A stretch of 64,000 nucleotides of DNA from Comamonadaceae bacterium (GCA_027488115.1 JAIYCG010000001.1:62001-126000), one strand, 5' to 3'. Counted from the stretch's first letter, positions 53,859 to 63,321 are shown. Translations and numbers: made by a program. The notes: generated by a model not told the origin, from the letters alone.

Positions 53859-55003
53859 TTGGAAAGTAGAACTTCTCGACCGGTTGCTGCAGACTCTAAG
53901 GCGGCCTCGCAGATTCGCAAATTCTCTAACCCCCAGTTGCCACTGTGCCAGTGAGAGCCTTTTCCTCGCCAAGTCTGTTCAAGCTCAACCAGCACCAAGT
54001 CTCTTGGGCTCTGATGCGATGGCAATTGAATTTCAGTACTGCCTGCAGCATTGCAAACCAGGAGTCCCTTGGGCGTTTGACGAATATCGCCAAGACTGCC
54101 ATTCACGACAGTCAGTCCAAAATGCGGCTGAAACGGTGCTGCAGAGGGTATGGCACTTTGGGCACGTTTTTGCTTTGCTGCAAGTTCTTGATCAGCTGAT
54201 TGAGGTGTTTGATACGCCGTGTACCACTGCCTAGAGTTTGCAGGCTGCTCATAACCCCATTCGGAGACATTCTGAGTGAAGTCCATGCTCGACATGCCGC
54301 TATAGCCGTTGTAGATGGCCGTAGCAGCCGCACCATTTTCAAAGTCCAAATAAATGGCGTGGGCACCCATGGTGTTTCGCTTGGGATCTGTATTGAAAAC
54401 TTTGGCCTTGACTGCTTTGACATTTGAAAGGCAAAGCGCACGCAAAGTATCAATTTGGTGTGCACCTTGTCGGAATAAAACGCCACCCCCTAATTTTGGA
54501 TCAAACTCTTCCGGCCTTCTGGGTCGATAAACCCAGTCCGTAAAGCACCAGTTGTTCACCATGCTCACGCTGCCAATTTCTCCGCGTTGAATGATTTGCC
54601 GCATGGCTTGTATCGGCGCGTCAAAACTGTGCGAATGTCCAACAGTCAAGTGTCTGTTGTATCTGCTAGAAGCCTCCACCATGGCGGTACCCTCTGCCAC
54701 ATTGCATGCCATGGGCTTTTCTACCAAAACATGCCAGCCGTTTTCTAAGCAAGCAATGGCCTGTTGTGCATGCAGTGGTGTAGGTGTTGCTAGGTAGACG
54801 CCATCAAGTTGAGAGAGTTTTTGAAGGCTTGCGACTTGTTGAAAGACGGGAACACCCAGCAACTGAGCGGATTTCTGAACTTCTGGATGAGGTTCTACCA
54901 CTGCGGCCAAATGAAACGCGGGATTGGCATGAATGGCTGGGATGAATGCCTGCGCAGCAGCTCCAAAACCAACAATGGCAATGTGCAGTTGCTTTTCTAC
55001 CAT
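53855..55003 (-). CDS. Gfo/Idh/MocA-family NAD(P) oxidoreductase
   Basis: A 382-residue two-domain oxidoreductase. The N-terminal Rossmann motif reads IAIVGFGAAAQAFIPAIH, then DGVYLATPTPLHAQQ and the active-site lysine in HVLVEKPMACNVAEG. Members oxidise sugars, inositol or, in some pathways, aromatic-derived substrates (for example 4-carboxy-2-hydroxymuconate semialdehyde dehydrogenase). It is the last gene of the catabolic minus-strand operon. The ATG at 55003 is chosen over the upstream TTG at 55021. Confidence 0.82.
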   Translation of the reverse strand: MVEKQLHIAIVGFGAAAQAFIPAIHANPAFHLAAVVEPHPEVQKSAQLLGVPVFQQVASLQKLSQLDGVYLATPTPLHAQQAIACLENGWHVLVEKPMACNVAEGTAMVEASSRYNRHLTVGHSHSFDAPIQAMRQIIQRGEIGSVSMVNNWCFTDWVYRPRRPEEFDPKLGGGVLFRQGAHQIDTLRALCLSNVKAVKAKVFNTDPKRNTMGAHAIYLDFENGAAATAIYNGYSGMSSMDFTQNVSEWGYEQPANSRQWYTAYQTPQSADQELAAKQKRAQSAIPSAAPFQPHFGLTVVNGSLGDIRQTPKGLLVCNAAGSTEIQLPSHQSPRDLVLVELEQTWRGKGSHWHSGNWGLENLRICEAALESAATGREVLLSN

Positions 55004-55024
55004 CTTCTCTATTTGGCTCAAGCC

Positions 55025-56080
55025 TTATTTGGATCTTTTCACAACGGTTTCCTCAAACATCTTGAACCACTTGGCTTGTTGGTCCAAAGCCATTGCCGGG
55101 TCAATGAAATTGAGAGGAACCTTGGCAAAAGGCAACTCGTACTTTTTGCTAGCAGGCACAAACTTGAGATCGTGGAGTTGCTTTTGTCCCTCGCTTAGCA
55201 TGTAGTCATAGAACAAAAGTGCAGCATGCGGGTTAGGTGATTTCTTCAACATGGCAATGGTGCTGGGTTGTGCCATTAAAGGTTGCAAAGCCAAACCTTC
55301 AACGGGTGCACCCTTTTGTTTGAGTTGTTCTGGGTTCCAACTGTAAACAGTCAATGCCAAAGGCACTTCGCCAGAGGACACCATCATGGTTAACAGCGAA
55401 TGACCTTTGCGGTTAGAAATACCATTGGTGTTTGCGATGTTGGCAAATAGCTTCTGGCCTTCCTCTTCACCCATTTTGGCCATCATCGCGCCAAACCAAG
55501 CATGATTGTTGCCTTCAATTCCCAGTTGCCCCTTCCACTTTGGGTCTAGTAAATCTTTGTAGGTTTTAGGCAGGTCTTCTTTTTTGATTTTTTCAGTGTT
55601 GTAAGCTGCAGTCCAGATGTCAACGGTAATGCCGACCCATTGTTTGTGAGATGGAATTGCTTGCGCCAATACATCGGCTTGATAGGGAGAGTAGACCTCT
55701 TGCAAAAGTTTTTCTCTGAAGGCCGCTTCATTTTCGGGCGCATTGTTTTGAACAATGTCGACATCAAACTTATTGCCCCTGTTCTCACTGGTGACACGCT
55801 GCAATACCGCTTCTGAGCCAGCACGCCAAGATTTGATTTTGATGCCGTACTTTTTACCAAACTCATTCATGATGTTGGTCAGGGCAGGATAGACGTGATA
55901 AACAACCAGGTTGCCTTCTTTTTTAGCGCCTTCAATGAGCCTGGCAGTGCGATCTGCACCTTGGTAATTGGCCAGTTCTTGGATGGACAGAGGCTTGCCA
56001 GGGTCCACGGCTTGAGCATGTGAAACGCCACAAGTGATGGCCAAACAAAGGGTGCTCAAAAACTTATTCAAAGTGCGCAT
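55025..56080 (-). CDS. ABC-type periplasmic substrate-binding protein (family 1-like, Fe/AfuA-type fold)
   Basis: A 351-residue exported receptor (signal FLSTLCLAITCGVSHAQ). The motifs EGNLVVYHVYPALTN, MNEFGKKYGIKIKSWRAGS and KKEDLPKTYKDLLDPKWKG match the family used for iron, putrescine or small organic ligands. The gene at 59876 encodes a clear relative sharing KKEDLPKTYxDLLDPKWKG. No ABC permease or ATPase is encoded in the operon, so the partner lies elsewhere. GAGGA supports the ATG at 56080. The context suggests that it captures the substrate of the aromatic operon. Confidence 0.83.
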   Translation of the reverse strand: MRTLNKFLSTLCLAITCGVSHAQAVDPGKPLSIQELANYQGADRTARLIEGAKKEGNLVVYHVYPALTNIMNEFGKKYGIKIKSWRAGSEAVLQRVTSENRGNKFDVDIVQNNAPENEAAFREKLLQEVYSPYQADVLAQAIPSHKQWVGITVDIWTAAYNTEKIKKEDLPKTYKDLLDPKWKGQLGIEGNNHAWFGAMMAKMGEEEGQKLFANIANTNGISNRKGHSLLTMMVSSGEVPLALTVYSWNPEQLKQKGAPVEGLALQPLMAQPSTIAMLKKSPNPHAALLFYDYMLSEGQKQLHDLKFVPASKKYELPFAKVPLNFIDPAMALDQQAKWFKMFEETVVKRSK

Positions 56081-56118
56081 TGGATGGGTCCTCAATGGGA
56101 ATGAAAAGAAATAGGTTT

Positions 56119-56823
56119 TCAAGAGGCCATTTTTCGAATGGCTCGTCTTCTCAGGTATTCAAAATTAATGACATATTGTTCAGGTCTGGTGATGTCATGG
56201 TGCAATTTGTGAACTTGTTCCTGGGTAAATTTATCACCAATACCGCCAGCCGCCATGGTGGCCAACTGAATCTGACAAGCATTGTCTAACATGATGGACA
56301 AAATGGTGGCCTCTTCAACGTTTTGACCCACGATGGCAGCGCCATGGTTTCTCATGAGAACAGCTTTGCAAGAACCCAAAGCTTTGGCAACGCCTCGGCC
56401 AAGATCTTGCGTTCGAATGAGGTCAATGGCGTCGTTGAAATAAGGCAGTCCATCTGCGAAGGCTACAGCGGGTTGGCTGATGGGTTCTAAAGTCTGACTG
56501 GTTGCAGACAAAGCCACCGCATAGGTGGGATGCGTGTGAATGACGCTGTTCACTTCAGGCCTGGCTTTGTAAATTTCGGAGTGAATGTAAACCTCGCTGT
56601 GTTTGCGTCCACCCCCGCCCACTTTCTCACCTTCAAGATTGCAAAGCACCATATTTTCTAACGTAATTTCATCAAACCCATAACTGTGGGGTTTCATGAT
56701 GAAGTGAGTTGGGTCGTCGGGCAATCGAATAGAGACATGCCCACGGGTTAAATCGCCTTGCCCCGCATTTTCCAAAATATGCCCTGCATCGATCAGCCGT
56801 TGTTTGAGTTCATTGATTTGCAT
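56119..56823 (-). CDS. class II aldolase/adducin-like protein in aromatic operon
   Basis: The 234-residue protein has the metal site of class II aldolases: RKHSEVYIHSEIYKARPEV, NSVIHTHPTYAVALS with HTH, and LMRNHGAAIVGQNVEEAT. Its place next to a Rieske oxygenase recalls phthalate-type operons, in which an aldolase-family protein is the dihydroxyphthalate or dihydroxycuminate decarboxylase, so a decarboxylase is as likely as an aldolase. It starts five bases after the oxygenase stop. Confidence 0.83.
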   Translation of the reverse strand: MQINELKQRLIDAGHILENAGQGDLTRGHVSIRLPDDPTHFIMKPHSYGFDEITLENMVLCNLEGEKVGGGGRKHSEVYIHSEIYKARPEVNSVIHTHPTYAVALSATSQTLEPISQPAVAFADGLPYFNDAIDLIRTQDLGRGVAKALGSCKAVLMRNHGAAIVGQNVEEATILSIMLDNACQIQLATMAAGGIGDKFTQEQVHKLHHDITRPEQYVINFEYLRRRAIRKMAS

Positions 56824-56828
56824 GATGA

Positions 56829-58088
56829 TTACTTGGTGGGGTGAAGGTGAGGTTCAAACAACTTGGACAAGTCGTTGGCAATGGGTGAATACTTGGCATG
56901 CGTGCGCATCATGAAGCTGGTGAAACCATCGCTGTTGTGGTGTTTCTTTTTCTCGTTAGGCAGGTCAATGCGCTCATTGCGTGAGCTGTCACGCACGATG
57001 CCCATGGGATCAATGCCAGCTTGTACCTTTTGCATTTCACGTTTCAACATGCGACGGTACATCACGATGCCTTTGTCGGTTGAGCCTAAATTTTCCAATG
57101 ATCGGTCGGCAATGGGTCCTTGGGAGATCCAAGCCATCATGTCTTGTCCATCGACATTGTCCACAATGAATTCACCTTGTTCATCCACAAAGGGAACTTC
57201 GTAGGTATGAACCTTTTCCAGAAGATGCTTGGGTACTTCCACACCATTGGGCGGCACATAAGCGTTGAACCAAAGATGCATGGTGTGCGTGTCATCTACA
57301 GGAACTCGCATTTGAAATGAGTAGTAGCGAGACTTTTCATCGCCATTGCCTACGGCGAGCATGTTTGGAAAAACAATAGGGTGTCCCACTTTCCAGTCGT
57401 CGCCGTCTTCTGAATGGCCCTCAAGCAACCTGTGCTTGGTCATTCCGTATTCAAATTCTTTGAAATCAATTTTCAAGTGGCGAGCACTGATGGCGACTTT
57501 GACGCCTTCTTGCTCTTTTAAAAACTCGTAGTGATGACCATGCAACCATTCTGTATGCACTGGGTCAAGTGAGTTTTCCATGATCTGAAGCCAGTTGATG
57601 GGCAAGATGGTTCGGCCCATGATTCGAATGGTGCCTTCGGCTACAAACCCATCCCAACGAGGGAGCAAGGGCTGCGGCTGTGGACCCATGTAGGCAAACA
57701 GCATGCCGCCCATTTCTTCAACAGGATAAGCGTCGGTGCTGACCTTGTCCCGGAAGGCGCACTTGTCTAGCTCATTGGGTTGATGGATGCATTGGCCTTG
57801 TGCGTTGTATTCCCAGCCGTGATAAGGACACCGAATGCCGTTTTCTGTGGGTATGCCGTGCGCAAACGATGCCCGTCGGTGGGGACATTGTTCTGCAATC
57901 AATCCGAGACGGCCTTGTCTGTCTTTGAAAATGACCAAATCTTCACCCAGCAACCTGACTCGCCTGGTCCATTTGTTCTCTAGATCTACAGCAGCCCCAA
58001 TGGGTTGCCAATAGCGTCTCATGAGTTCGCCCATAGGCGTACCTCGCCCGACTTCGGTCAACAGCTTATTTTGCTTCACGCTTTCCAT
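56829..58088 (-). CDS. Rieske-type aromatic-ring oxygenase, alpha subunit (phthalate oxygenase-like)
   Basis: A 419-residue terminal oxygenase. The Rieske cluster ligands are Cys68 and His70 in EQCPHRRASFAHG and Cys87 and His90 in RCPYHGWEYNAQG; the mononuclear iron site is NSLDPVHTEWLHGHHYEF with two His and Asp. The length and the YCPYHG and MRRYWQP features fit the phthalate 4,5-dioxygenase and related single-component oxygenases (OxoO/VanA-like group). No reductase or ferredoxin gene is seen nearby, so electrons come from another locus. AAGG precedes the ATG. Downstream of UbiD by 30 bases. Confidence 0.88.
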   Translation of the reverse strand: MESVKQNKLLTEVGRGTPMGELMRRYWQPIGAAVDLENKWTRRVRLLGEDLVIFKDRQGRLGLIAEQCPHRRASFAHGIPTENGIRCPYHGWEYNAQGQCIHQPNELDKCAFRDKVSTDAYPVEEMGGMLFAYMGPQPQPLLPRWDGFVAEGTIRIMGRTILPINWLQIMENSLDPVHTEWLHGHHYEFLKEQEGVKVAISARHLKIDFKEFEYGMTKHRLLEGHSEDGDDWKVGHPIVFPNMLAVGNGDEKSRYYSFQMRVPVDDTHTMHLWFNAYVPPNGVEVPKHLLEKVHTYEVPFVDEQGEFIVDNVDGQDMMAWISQGPIADRSLENLGSTDKGIVMYRRMLKREMQKVQAGIDPMGIVRDSSRNERIDLPNEKKKHHNSDGFTSFMMRTHAKYSPIANDLSKLFEPHLHPTK

Positions 58089-58118
58089 GGTGTACCTTCT
58101 GCGAAACTCACGAGGTTT

Positions 58119-59861
58119 TTATTTCTTGAGAATGGTTTTCTTAGCCTTCACGCCAGCTTTGGGCTTGCCTTTTTCTGGCAATGCTTTGCGACCTTCGTCA
58201 GCCATCACGTGCTTAATTTCCGTGTTCATGGCCACATCTTTGCGTCGCATTTTGGCAATTTCTTCGCCAGTCTCAAAGTAATCACCTTTGACCGCACGCT
58301 GAGCCATTTGTTCATTTCGCTCACTCCAGTCGCCTAATGAATAACCAAACCAGGGTGACTCCGGTTTTAATTTTGGCAGGCCTAACTCTTCCCAGATGGC
58401 CTTGGCGTTTTCCATGTATTCTTTTTTCGGCAAGGCGATGGGAGGGAAATCATCTTTCAGGGTGGCGTCAATAAGCAAAGACGAGTCCATGCCATTGTTT
58501 CGAGGACTGCGCGGACCGTGTCCTGGATCTCTGTTTTGCAAGACTTGCAAATCTAGTGCAAAGTTGGCACGGTAACTCATGGCCCAAAGCAGGGCGTCAG
58601 CATTGTCTGGATCGATGTCGTCGTTCACCGCAATGACCAATTTACCGCCTGAGCGAAGCAAAGAAGCTGCCCCATACAATGCACGCCAAACCTCGGTTTG
58701 CGGCATCTTGCGATCGACCACAATCGAGATGACTTTTCTCAAGTTGGTGAGTGGCTCGTGCATGACCACTTTTTTCACGCCCTTGATGCCCATGGCCTTG
58801 CTTAAATGATTCAAGAAGACGGGTTCTAGGGCTACTCGTTTGATGAGACTGGATTCTGAAGGCGTGACTTGCGAAATGATGGACGTCAAAATGGCATCTT
58901 TGCGACGCGTAATCGCAGTGACCTCCATGTAGGCGTTGAATTCTTGTAAATTCACATGGCCATGTGACTCACCAAAAGGAGCCTCTGGTTCTAGCCACTC
59001 GGTGTTGATGTATCCCTCAATCACAATCTCTGCCTCAGCAGGAACCATGAGATCGACCGTTTTGCACTTCACGACATTGATGGATGAACCCGCCAGTCCA
59101 CCCGCAACATGCAACTCATCGGTGTCTTCCGATAATTTCTGCGCCGATGTGAAGGCAACGCATGGAGGGCATCCCAAAATGACAGCGGCTGGCAAACGTT
59201 CGCCACGGGCCTTGGCTTTTTCCCAATGCGTGTAAATACCTGGTTGATTCTCAAGAGACGGATTCATACCTAGGCGAGTAGGAGACTTAACCTGACCCCG
59301 GTAGATGCCCATGTTCTGAATGCCAGTCTCTGGGTCTTTGGTGATGTACTGCGACAACGTGGTGTAAGGTGCATTGTCCCAACCTGGTGTGGAGATAGGG
59401 ATTGGCAAGCTGTCAACGCCTTTGCCTGGCTTCAAAAGCTCTTTGCCTTGCACAACGATTTCTTGGCAAGGTGCATCCTGAACAATGGTGGGTTTGATGG
59501 GATTGGCAATGGCACGGCTCCAAGTCTTGCCAATATCAGCAATGTCGCAACCCATGCCCACGCTGTAAATTTGACGAGTTGCTGCCAGTGCACCCACAAC
59601 CACTGGAATGTCATATTTTTTCCCTTTGCCATTGACCACATGGGTAAATAGAAAGGCTTTTCGATCGGGTTCTGCAATGCCACCCCGAAATTGCCATCGA
59701 ACCAAAGGGTGAAGTTCAGTGTCTTTGTTAATGGGTCGATCAACGGTGATCAAAAGACCTTGTTTGTCTAATTCGGCCAAATGTTCGTGAAGATCGCGGT
59801 ACGCACGGGGTGGCGCTGATAAGGCTGGTTTGGCTGTTTTGCTTGAGGTCGATTTTTTCAT
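58119..59861 (-). CDS. UbiD-family prenylated-FMN decarboxylase
   Basis: The 580-residue protein has the UbiD domain layout: HPLVRWQFRGGI, the cofactor region GMGCDIADIGKTW and NMGIYRGQ, the ELHVAGGLAGSSINVVKC loop, EAEIVIEGYI, APFGESHGHV with the conserved Glu, and SRNNGMDSS-like RSPRNNGMDSSLLIDAT (in part). These enzymes decarboxylate unsaturated or aromatic acids with prenyl-FMN made by UbiX, which is not seen here. The C terminus carries a Lys-rich tail of about 30 residues and the total is about 80 residues longer than usual. It sits between an ABC-type receptor and the Rieske oxygenase in one operon. Confidence 0.88.
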   Translation of the reverse strand: MKKSTSSKTAKPALSAPPRAYRDLHEHLAELDKQGLLITVDRPINKDTELHPLVRWQFRGGIAEPDRKAFLFTHVVNGKGKKYDIPVVVGALAATRQIYSVGMGCDIADIGKTWSRAIANPIKPTIVQDAPCQEIVVQGKELLKPGKGVDSLPIPISTPGWDNAPYTTLSQYITKDPETGIQNMGIYRGQVKSPTRLGMNPSLENQPGIYTHWEKAKARGERLPAAVILGCPPCVAFTSAQKLSEDTDELHVAGGLAGSSINVVKCKTVDLMVPAEAEIVIEGYINTEWLEPEAPFGESHGHVNLQEFNAYMEVTAITRRKDAILTSIISQVTPSESSLIKRVALEPVFLNHLSKAMGIKGVKKVVMHEPLTNLRKVISIVVDRKMPQTEVWRALYGAASLLRSGGKLVIAVNDDIDPDNADALLWAMSYRANFALDLQVLQNRDPGHGPRSPRNNGMDSSLLIDATLKDDFPPIALPKKEYMENAKAIWEELGLPKLKPESPWFGYSLGDWSERNEQMAQRAVKGDYFETGEEIAKMRRKDVAMNTEIKHVMADEGRKALPEKGKPKAGVKAKKTILKK

Positions 59862-59875
59862 GATGACTTAACCAA

Positions 59876-61012
59876 TTATTTTGAGCTTGAATTTTTAATG
59901 ACCACTTCATCAAACGACTTGGTCCATTTGCCAAATGTGTCCATGGTGACTACGGGGTCGATCACTTCAATTTTCATCGTGGGGTAGGGGTTGGTGACCT
60001 TGGTGCTGGCAGGGTAGTAATGCAAGGAAGCCAATAATTTCTGTGTTTCTGGCGACAGCATGTAATCGTAAAAAAGAAGCGCAGCGGCAGGGTGTTGCGC
60101 TTTTTGCGCAATAGCAACATTGAATCCTTGGGCGACCACTGGGTCAAGTGCAAACCAATCGACCGGCTTACCTGCACGCTTGTCTTTTTCTGGCAGGTCG
60201 ATGTAAATCGTGAGAGCCAATGGCACTTCGCCAGCAATCACGAGGTTGTGCAACAGAGAGGCGCCCAATCGGGCTGACATGCCATTTTTGGCGACCAGCT
60301 CGCGGAAATATTTGACACCTTTTTCCTCGCCCATGACAGAGACAACTTTGCTGTACCACTCTTCAGCCTTCGATTCAACGCCTAACTTGCCCTTCCATTT
60401 AGGGTCCAACAAGTCGTTGTAAGTCTTGGGCAGGTCTTCTTTTTTGATCAGCTGTGTGTTGTAGGAATGAACAGTGACGTTCATGAAAACAGTGGTCCAG
60501 TTTTTATGAGCTGGGTTTGCAAGAGGGATTAAATCCTTGGTAAAAGGCGAAGTAATCGGTTGAAGAAGTTTTTCTCGGTACACAGCTTCCATTTCACTGG
60601 CTGGCATCATGATCACATCGACTTCTGGTCGTTTGCCTGCAGCTTCTCGAATAACGCGCTGTGTGACGTTGTTGCTGCCAGAGCGCCAAGATTTAACTTT
60701 GATGCCGTATTTGGCTTCGAAAGGTGCAATGATCAAAGGTAAATCTTGTGGCCTGAATGCGGTGTAAAGCGTCAGCGTGCCTTCCTTCGTTGCTGCCTCT
60801 AAAAGCTTGTCAGAACGATCAGGCTTGTCGTATTGCAAGAGATTCAAATTGGATGGCGTGGGTGAGCCGGCCATGGAGGGGACGTTTGCTGGAGGGGCAG
60901 TGGTTTGCGCTGCAATCGAAAAAGACAAAGCAAGCAAGCACAAGCTTGAAAATTTTATAAAGGCTTTTGAGCCGTTTACTCGCAAACCAAAGCATTCGAT
61001 GTTTGAAGTCAT
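59876..61012 (-). CDS. ABC-type periplasmic substrate-binding protein (relative of the 55025 gene)
   Basis: A 378-residue exported receptor. The signal ([18 protein letters not shown]) is followed by a proline-rich linker and the binding domain: EGTLTLYTAFRPQDLPLI, EAKYGIKVKSWRSGSNNV, KKEDLPKTYNDLLDPKWKG and ALTIYIDLPEKDKRAG. It is clearly homologous to the protein at 55025, although each has its own substrate loop, so two ligands or two forms of one ligand may be captured. GGGGA before the ATG at 61012 supports the start; a longer frame begins at 61111 in the end of the CoxG-like gene. No permease or ATPase is in the operon. Confidence 0.83.
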   Translation of the reverse strand: MTSNIECFGLRVNGSKAFIKFSSLCLLALSFSIAAQTTAPPANVPSMAGSPTPSNLNLLQYDKPDRSDKLLEAATKEGTLTLYTAFRPQDLPLIIAPFEAKYGIKVKSWRSGSNNVTQRVIREAAGKRPEVDVIMMPASEMEAVYREKLLQPITSPFTKDLIPLANPAHKNWTTVFMNVTVHSYNTQLIKKEDLPKTYNDLLDPKWKGKLGVESKAEEWYSKVVSVMGEEKGVKYFRELVAKNGMSARLGASLLHNLVIAGEVPLALTIYIDLPEKDKRAGKPVDWFALDPVVAQGFNVAIAQKAQHPAAALLFYDYMLSPETQKLLASLHYYPASTKVTNPYPTMKIEVIDPVVTMDTFGKWTKSFDEVVIKNSSSK

Positions 61013-61041
61013 GTCGTGTCCCCTAATGTCAATTGATTCAC

Positions 61042-61731
61042 TCACTGCATCCAACGAGATCCTGCCAGCATGATGGCAGCGCCGAGGGTAACTGCTGGGA
61101 AAAGCCACCAAGCAGGAATCATGTTTTCTGAATGTGGCGGCAAAGTTTTGGGGTGACTTGGTATCGAGCTTGCAGTCGAGGTCAATGAAGAACCTGCCTT
61201 AGATTGGCTTCGCTCAGACATCTCGCTGACTTGCTCCGTAGCCTGATCATTAGAATGTTCAGAGGCACGATCCGTGGCATGTTCAGAGTTTTTGGGGCTC
61301 ATTGCTTCCTGAAACGCTTTAAAAAAATCATCGGCCATTTTTTTCGCAACACTGTCAATCAGTCTGGAACCCACTTGCGCTAGCTTGCCACCAATTTGTG
61401 CCTTGGCGCCGTAAATTAAATCAGTTCCCTGATCAGCATCTTTCAGGTTGACAGTGGCAGAGCCTTTGCCAAATCCGATAGCGCCGCCTTGCAGTTCAAA
61501 GTCCATCACACATGACTCTGGTACCTTGGCTTCTGAGATTTTGAGAGAACCTTGAAAGCGCGCTTTTAGGGGACCGATGGCCGTTTTGATGACGATTCGA
61601 AATTCTTCTGGCGTGACTCGCTCTACAGATTCACAACCTGGCAAGCATTCCTTCAAAATCAGAGGGTCGTTTAAGGCGCTCCAAACTTGTTGACGCTGCG
61701 CTGCGATGTATTGCTGGCCCAAAATTTCCAT
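61042..61731 (-). CDS. CoxG-like SRPBCC membrane-anchored protein
   Basis: A 229-residue protein. Residues 1-150 form a SRPBCC domain of the carbon monoxide dehydrogenase subunit G type: QQVWSALNDPLILKECLPGC, GPLKARFQGSLKISE, GKGSATVNL and KAQIGGKLAQVGSRLID. After a polar Ser/Glu-rich linker a single C-terminal membrane helix (WWLFPAVTLGAAIMLAG) anchors it. CoxG helps to assemble or place CoxLMS-type molybdenum hydroxylases at the membrane, which suits the CoxL-like gene upstream in the operon. It follows the enoyl-CoA hydratase gene by 40 bases. Confidence 0.87.
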   Translation of the reverse strand: MEILGQQYIAAQRQQVWSALNDPLILKECLPGCESVERVTPEEFRIVIKTAIGPLKARFQGSLKISEAKVPESCVMDFELQGGAIGFGKGSATVNLKDADQGTDLIYGAKAQIGGKLAQVGSRLIDSVAKKMADDFFKAFQEAMSPKNSEHATDRASEHSNDQATEQVSEMSERSQSKAGSSLTSTASSIPSHPKTLPPHSENMIPAWWLFPAVTLGAAIMLAGSRWMQ

Positions 61732-61771
61732 GGTGCTACTTTCTTCGCGAGGTTGACTGCGACTGTGAGAA

Positions 61772-62503
61772 TTAATGCGCTTTTTTCTTCATGGCCGCTG
61801 AAGTGTTGACCATTGAATGCAAACTTCTAGCGTAGTCAATGGCGCCTTGTTCATCCATGCGAGGTGCCACTCGCAAATACTCTTTGAGGCCTAAGATGGC
61901 AGGGCGAGGACGGCTCAGTAAGGTATCGCAAAAGCGTTTGACTTCGGCATGAAGTTGGGCTTGTGTCACGACGTTGCTCACAATGCCATAAGACTGAGCT
62001 TGAGTGGCACTGATGAAGTCGGCGGAATAAGCCATGTACAAAATAGCATTTCGATTCATTCGATCATAGATCGCCGACATGACCATGGTCGGCATGACGT
62101 TGTGTGCAATTTCAGGGATGTTGAAGGTGGCCGTATCACTTGCGAATGAAACATCACAAAGGGCTGCAATGGCCGTCCCAAAGCCCATGCATTTTCCTTC
62201 AATGACGCCGATGACGGGTACCAGGCAACTGCGCAATGCTTTGTAACTGTTGAAAATTGAATCGTATTCTGGGCGGCGTGAATAGGCTTCTGGGGATGGT
62301 GGAAAGTCTGCATCACGAACACGACCCGTACAAAAATCTGGCCCGACGCTGGTCAGAACCACACAGTCGGAGGTTTCATGTGCATTCATCACCGCATCAG
62401 ACAAGGCAGCAGCCATGCTGTCTGACACGCCATTGCCTTCAGCGCGGTTGAAAGTAACGCGCAAAATACGCCCATCTTGTTGTATGTTGATTTGGTCGCT
62501 CAT
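61772..62503 (-). CDS. enoyl-CoA hydratase/isomerase family protein
   Basis: The 243-residue protein is a crotonase-fold member: RVTFNRAEGNGVSDSMAAAL at the N terminus, CVVLTSVGPDFCTGRV, the oxyanion-hole segment GVIEGKCMGFGTAIAALCDV and, later, FNIPEIAHNVMPT. The usual catalytic Glu pair of hydratases is not obvious at the expected places, so isomerase, hydrolase or ring-opening activity is possible. Its ATG overlaps the stop of the upstream hydrolase (ATGA). Confidence 0.82.
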   Translation of the reverse strand: MSDQINIQQDGRILRVTFNRAEGNGVSDSMAAALSDAVMNAHETSDCVVLTSVGPDFCTGRVRDADFPPSPEAYSRRPEYDSIFNSYKALRSCLVPVIGVIEGKCMGFGTAIAALCDVSFASDTATFNIPEIAHNVMPTMVMSAIYDRMNRNAILYMAYSADFISATQAQSYGIVSNVVTQAQLHAEVKRFCDTLLSRPRPAILGLKEYLRVAPRMDEQGAIDYARSLHSMVNTSAAMKKKAH

Positions 62504-63321
62504 GCTTGACTCCCTGTGAAATGATGAAAAAAGTGGCGCATCAATGCTGCGTTAAATAATTGGGTTTGATCAATGTTAGGTAAATGACCGGCATTGGGAA
62601 TGATGTCCAGATGTGAGCCTGAAATGATTTGCTGCATCGCTTGCATGGCCATCGGTAGAGGACCGTCATTCGCACCTGCGATCAAGCTTGTCGGAACCTT
62701 GATTTGATCGACCTGGGGCAAATAATGTAGGCCCTGAATGGCTTTAGCACAACTTAAAAATCCATTGATTTGCGTGAGCCCAATGGTGTCCTTGAATGCT
62801 TTGGCTGTTGCTGGATTAGCAGCGAGGAATTCGGAACCAAACCAACGCTCAGTCGTGACGTTGGCTAGGCTTTGGCAGCCATCTTGAATGGCGCTTGCCA
62901 TTCGATCGTTCCAAACATCGCCCAAAGCAGCAGGCATGTCTGCACGGCAGTCACACAAGACCATGCTTAACAAACGGTCAGCATGTTGAATGCCAAAACC
63001 TATCCCACTCATGCCCCCCAAAGACAGCCCAACATAATGTGCCTTTTGAATGTGGAGCCCATCCAGGACAGACAAGCTGTCAGCCACTAAGTCGTCCATG
63101 GTGCAACTTTGTGTCATGCATTCAGATTGGCCATGCCCTCTGGTGTCAGCGCAAATGACACGCCAGCCAGTGGCAGCCAGCAAGCTGGCTTGTTCATGCC
63201 ACATCATGCTAGAAGAAAGGATGGAATGGTTCATCAAAACAGCAGGACCATCAGAGGGGCCTGATATGTGAACCGCTATTTGGCCAGCTGGCCCGGGTAA
63301 CATCAAAGTTTGAGTTGGCAT
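62500..63321 (-). CDS. alpha/beta hydrolase, 3-oxoadipate enol-lactonase-like
   Basis: The 273-residue protein is an alpha/beta hydrolase with a complete catalytic layout: AVLMNHSILSSSMMWHEQ (oxyanion region), ADTRGHGQSE, the nucleophile elbow HYVGLSLGGMSGIGFG with Ser in GLSLGG, an acid in VPTSLIAGANDGPLP, and His in IPNAGHLPNIDQ. The overall pattern is that of 3-oxoadipate enol-lactonase and relatives, which open lactone rings in aromatic breakdown; other esters are possible. It overlaps the downstream hydratase by four bases and lies 24 bases after the CoxL-like gene stop. Confidence 0.82.
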   Translation of the reverse strand: MPTQTLMLPGPAGQIAVHISGPSDGPAVLMNHSILSSSMMWHEQASLLAATGWRVICADTRGHGQSECMTQSCTMDDLVADSLSVLDGLHIQKAHYVGLSLGGMSGIGFGIQHADRLLSMVLCDCRADMPAALGDVWNDRMASAIQDGCQSLANVTTERWFGSEFLAANPATAKAFKDTIGLTQINGFLSCAKAIQGLHYLPQVDQIKVPTSLIAGANDGPLPMAMQAMQQIISGSHLDIIPNAGHLPNIDQTQLFNAALMRHFFHHFTGSQA

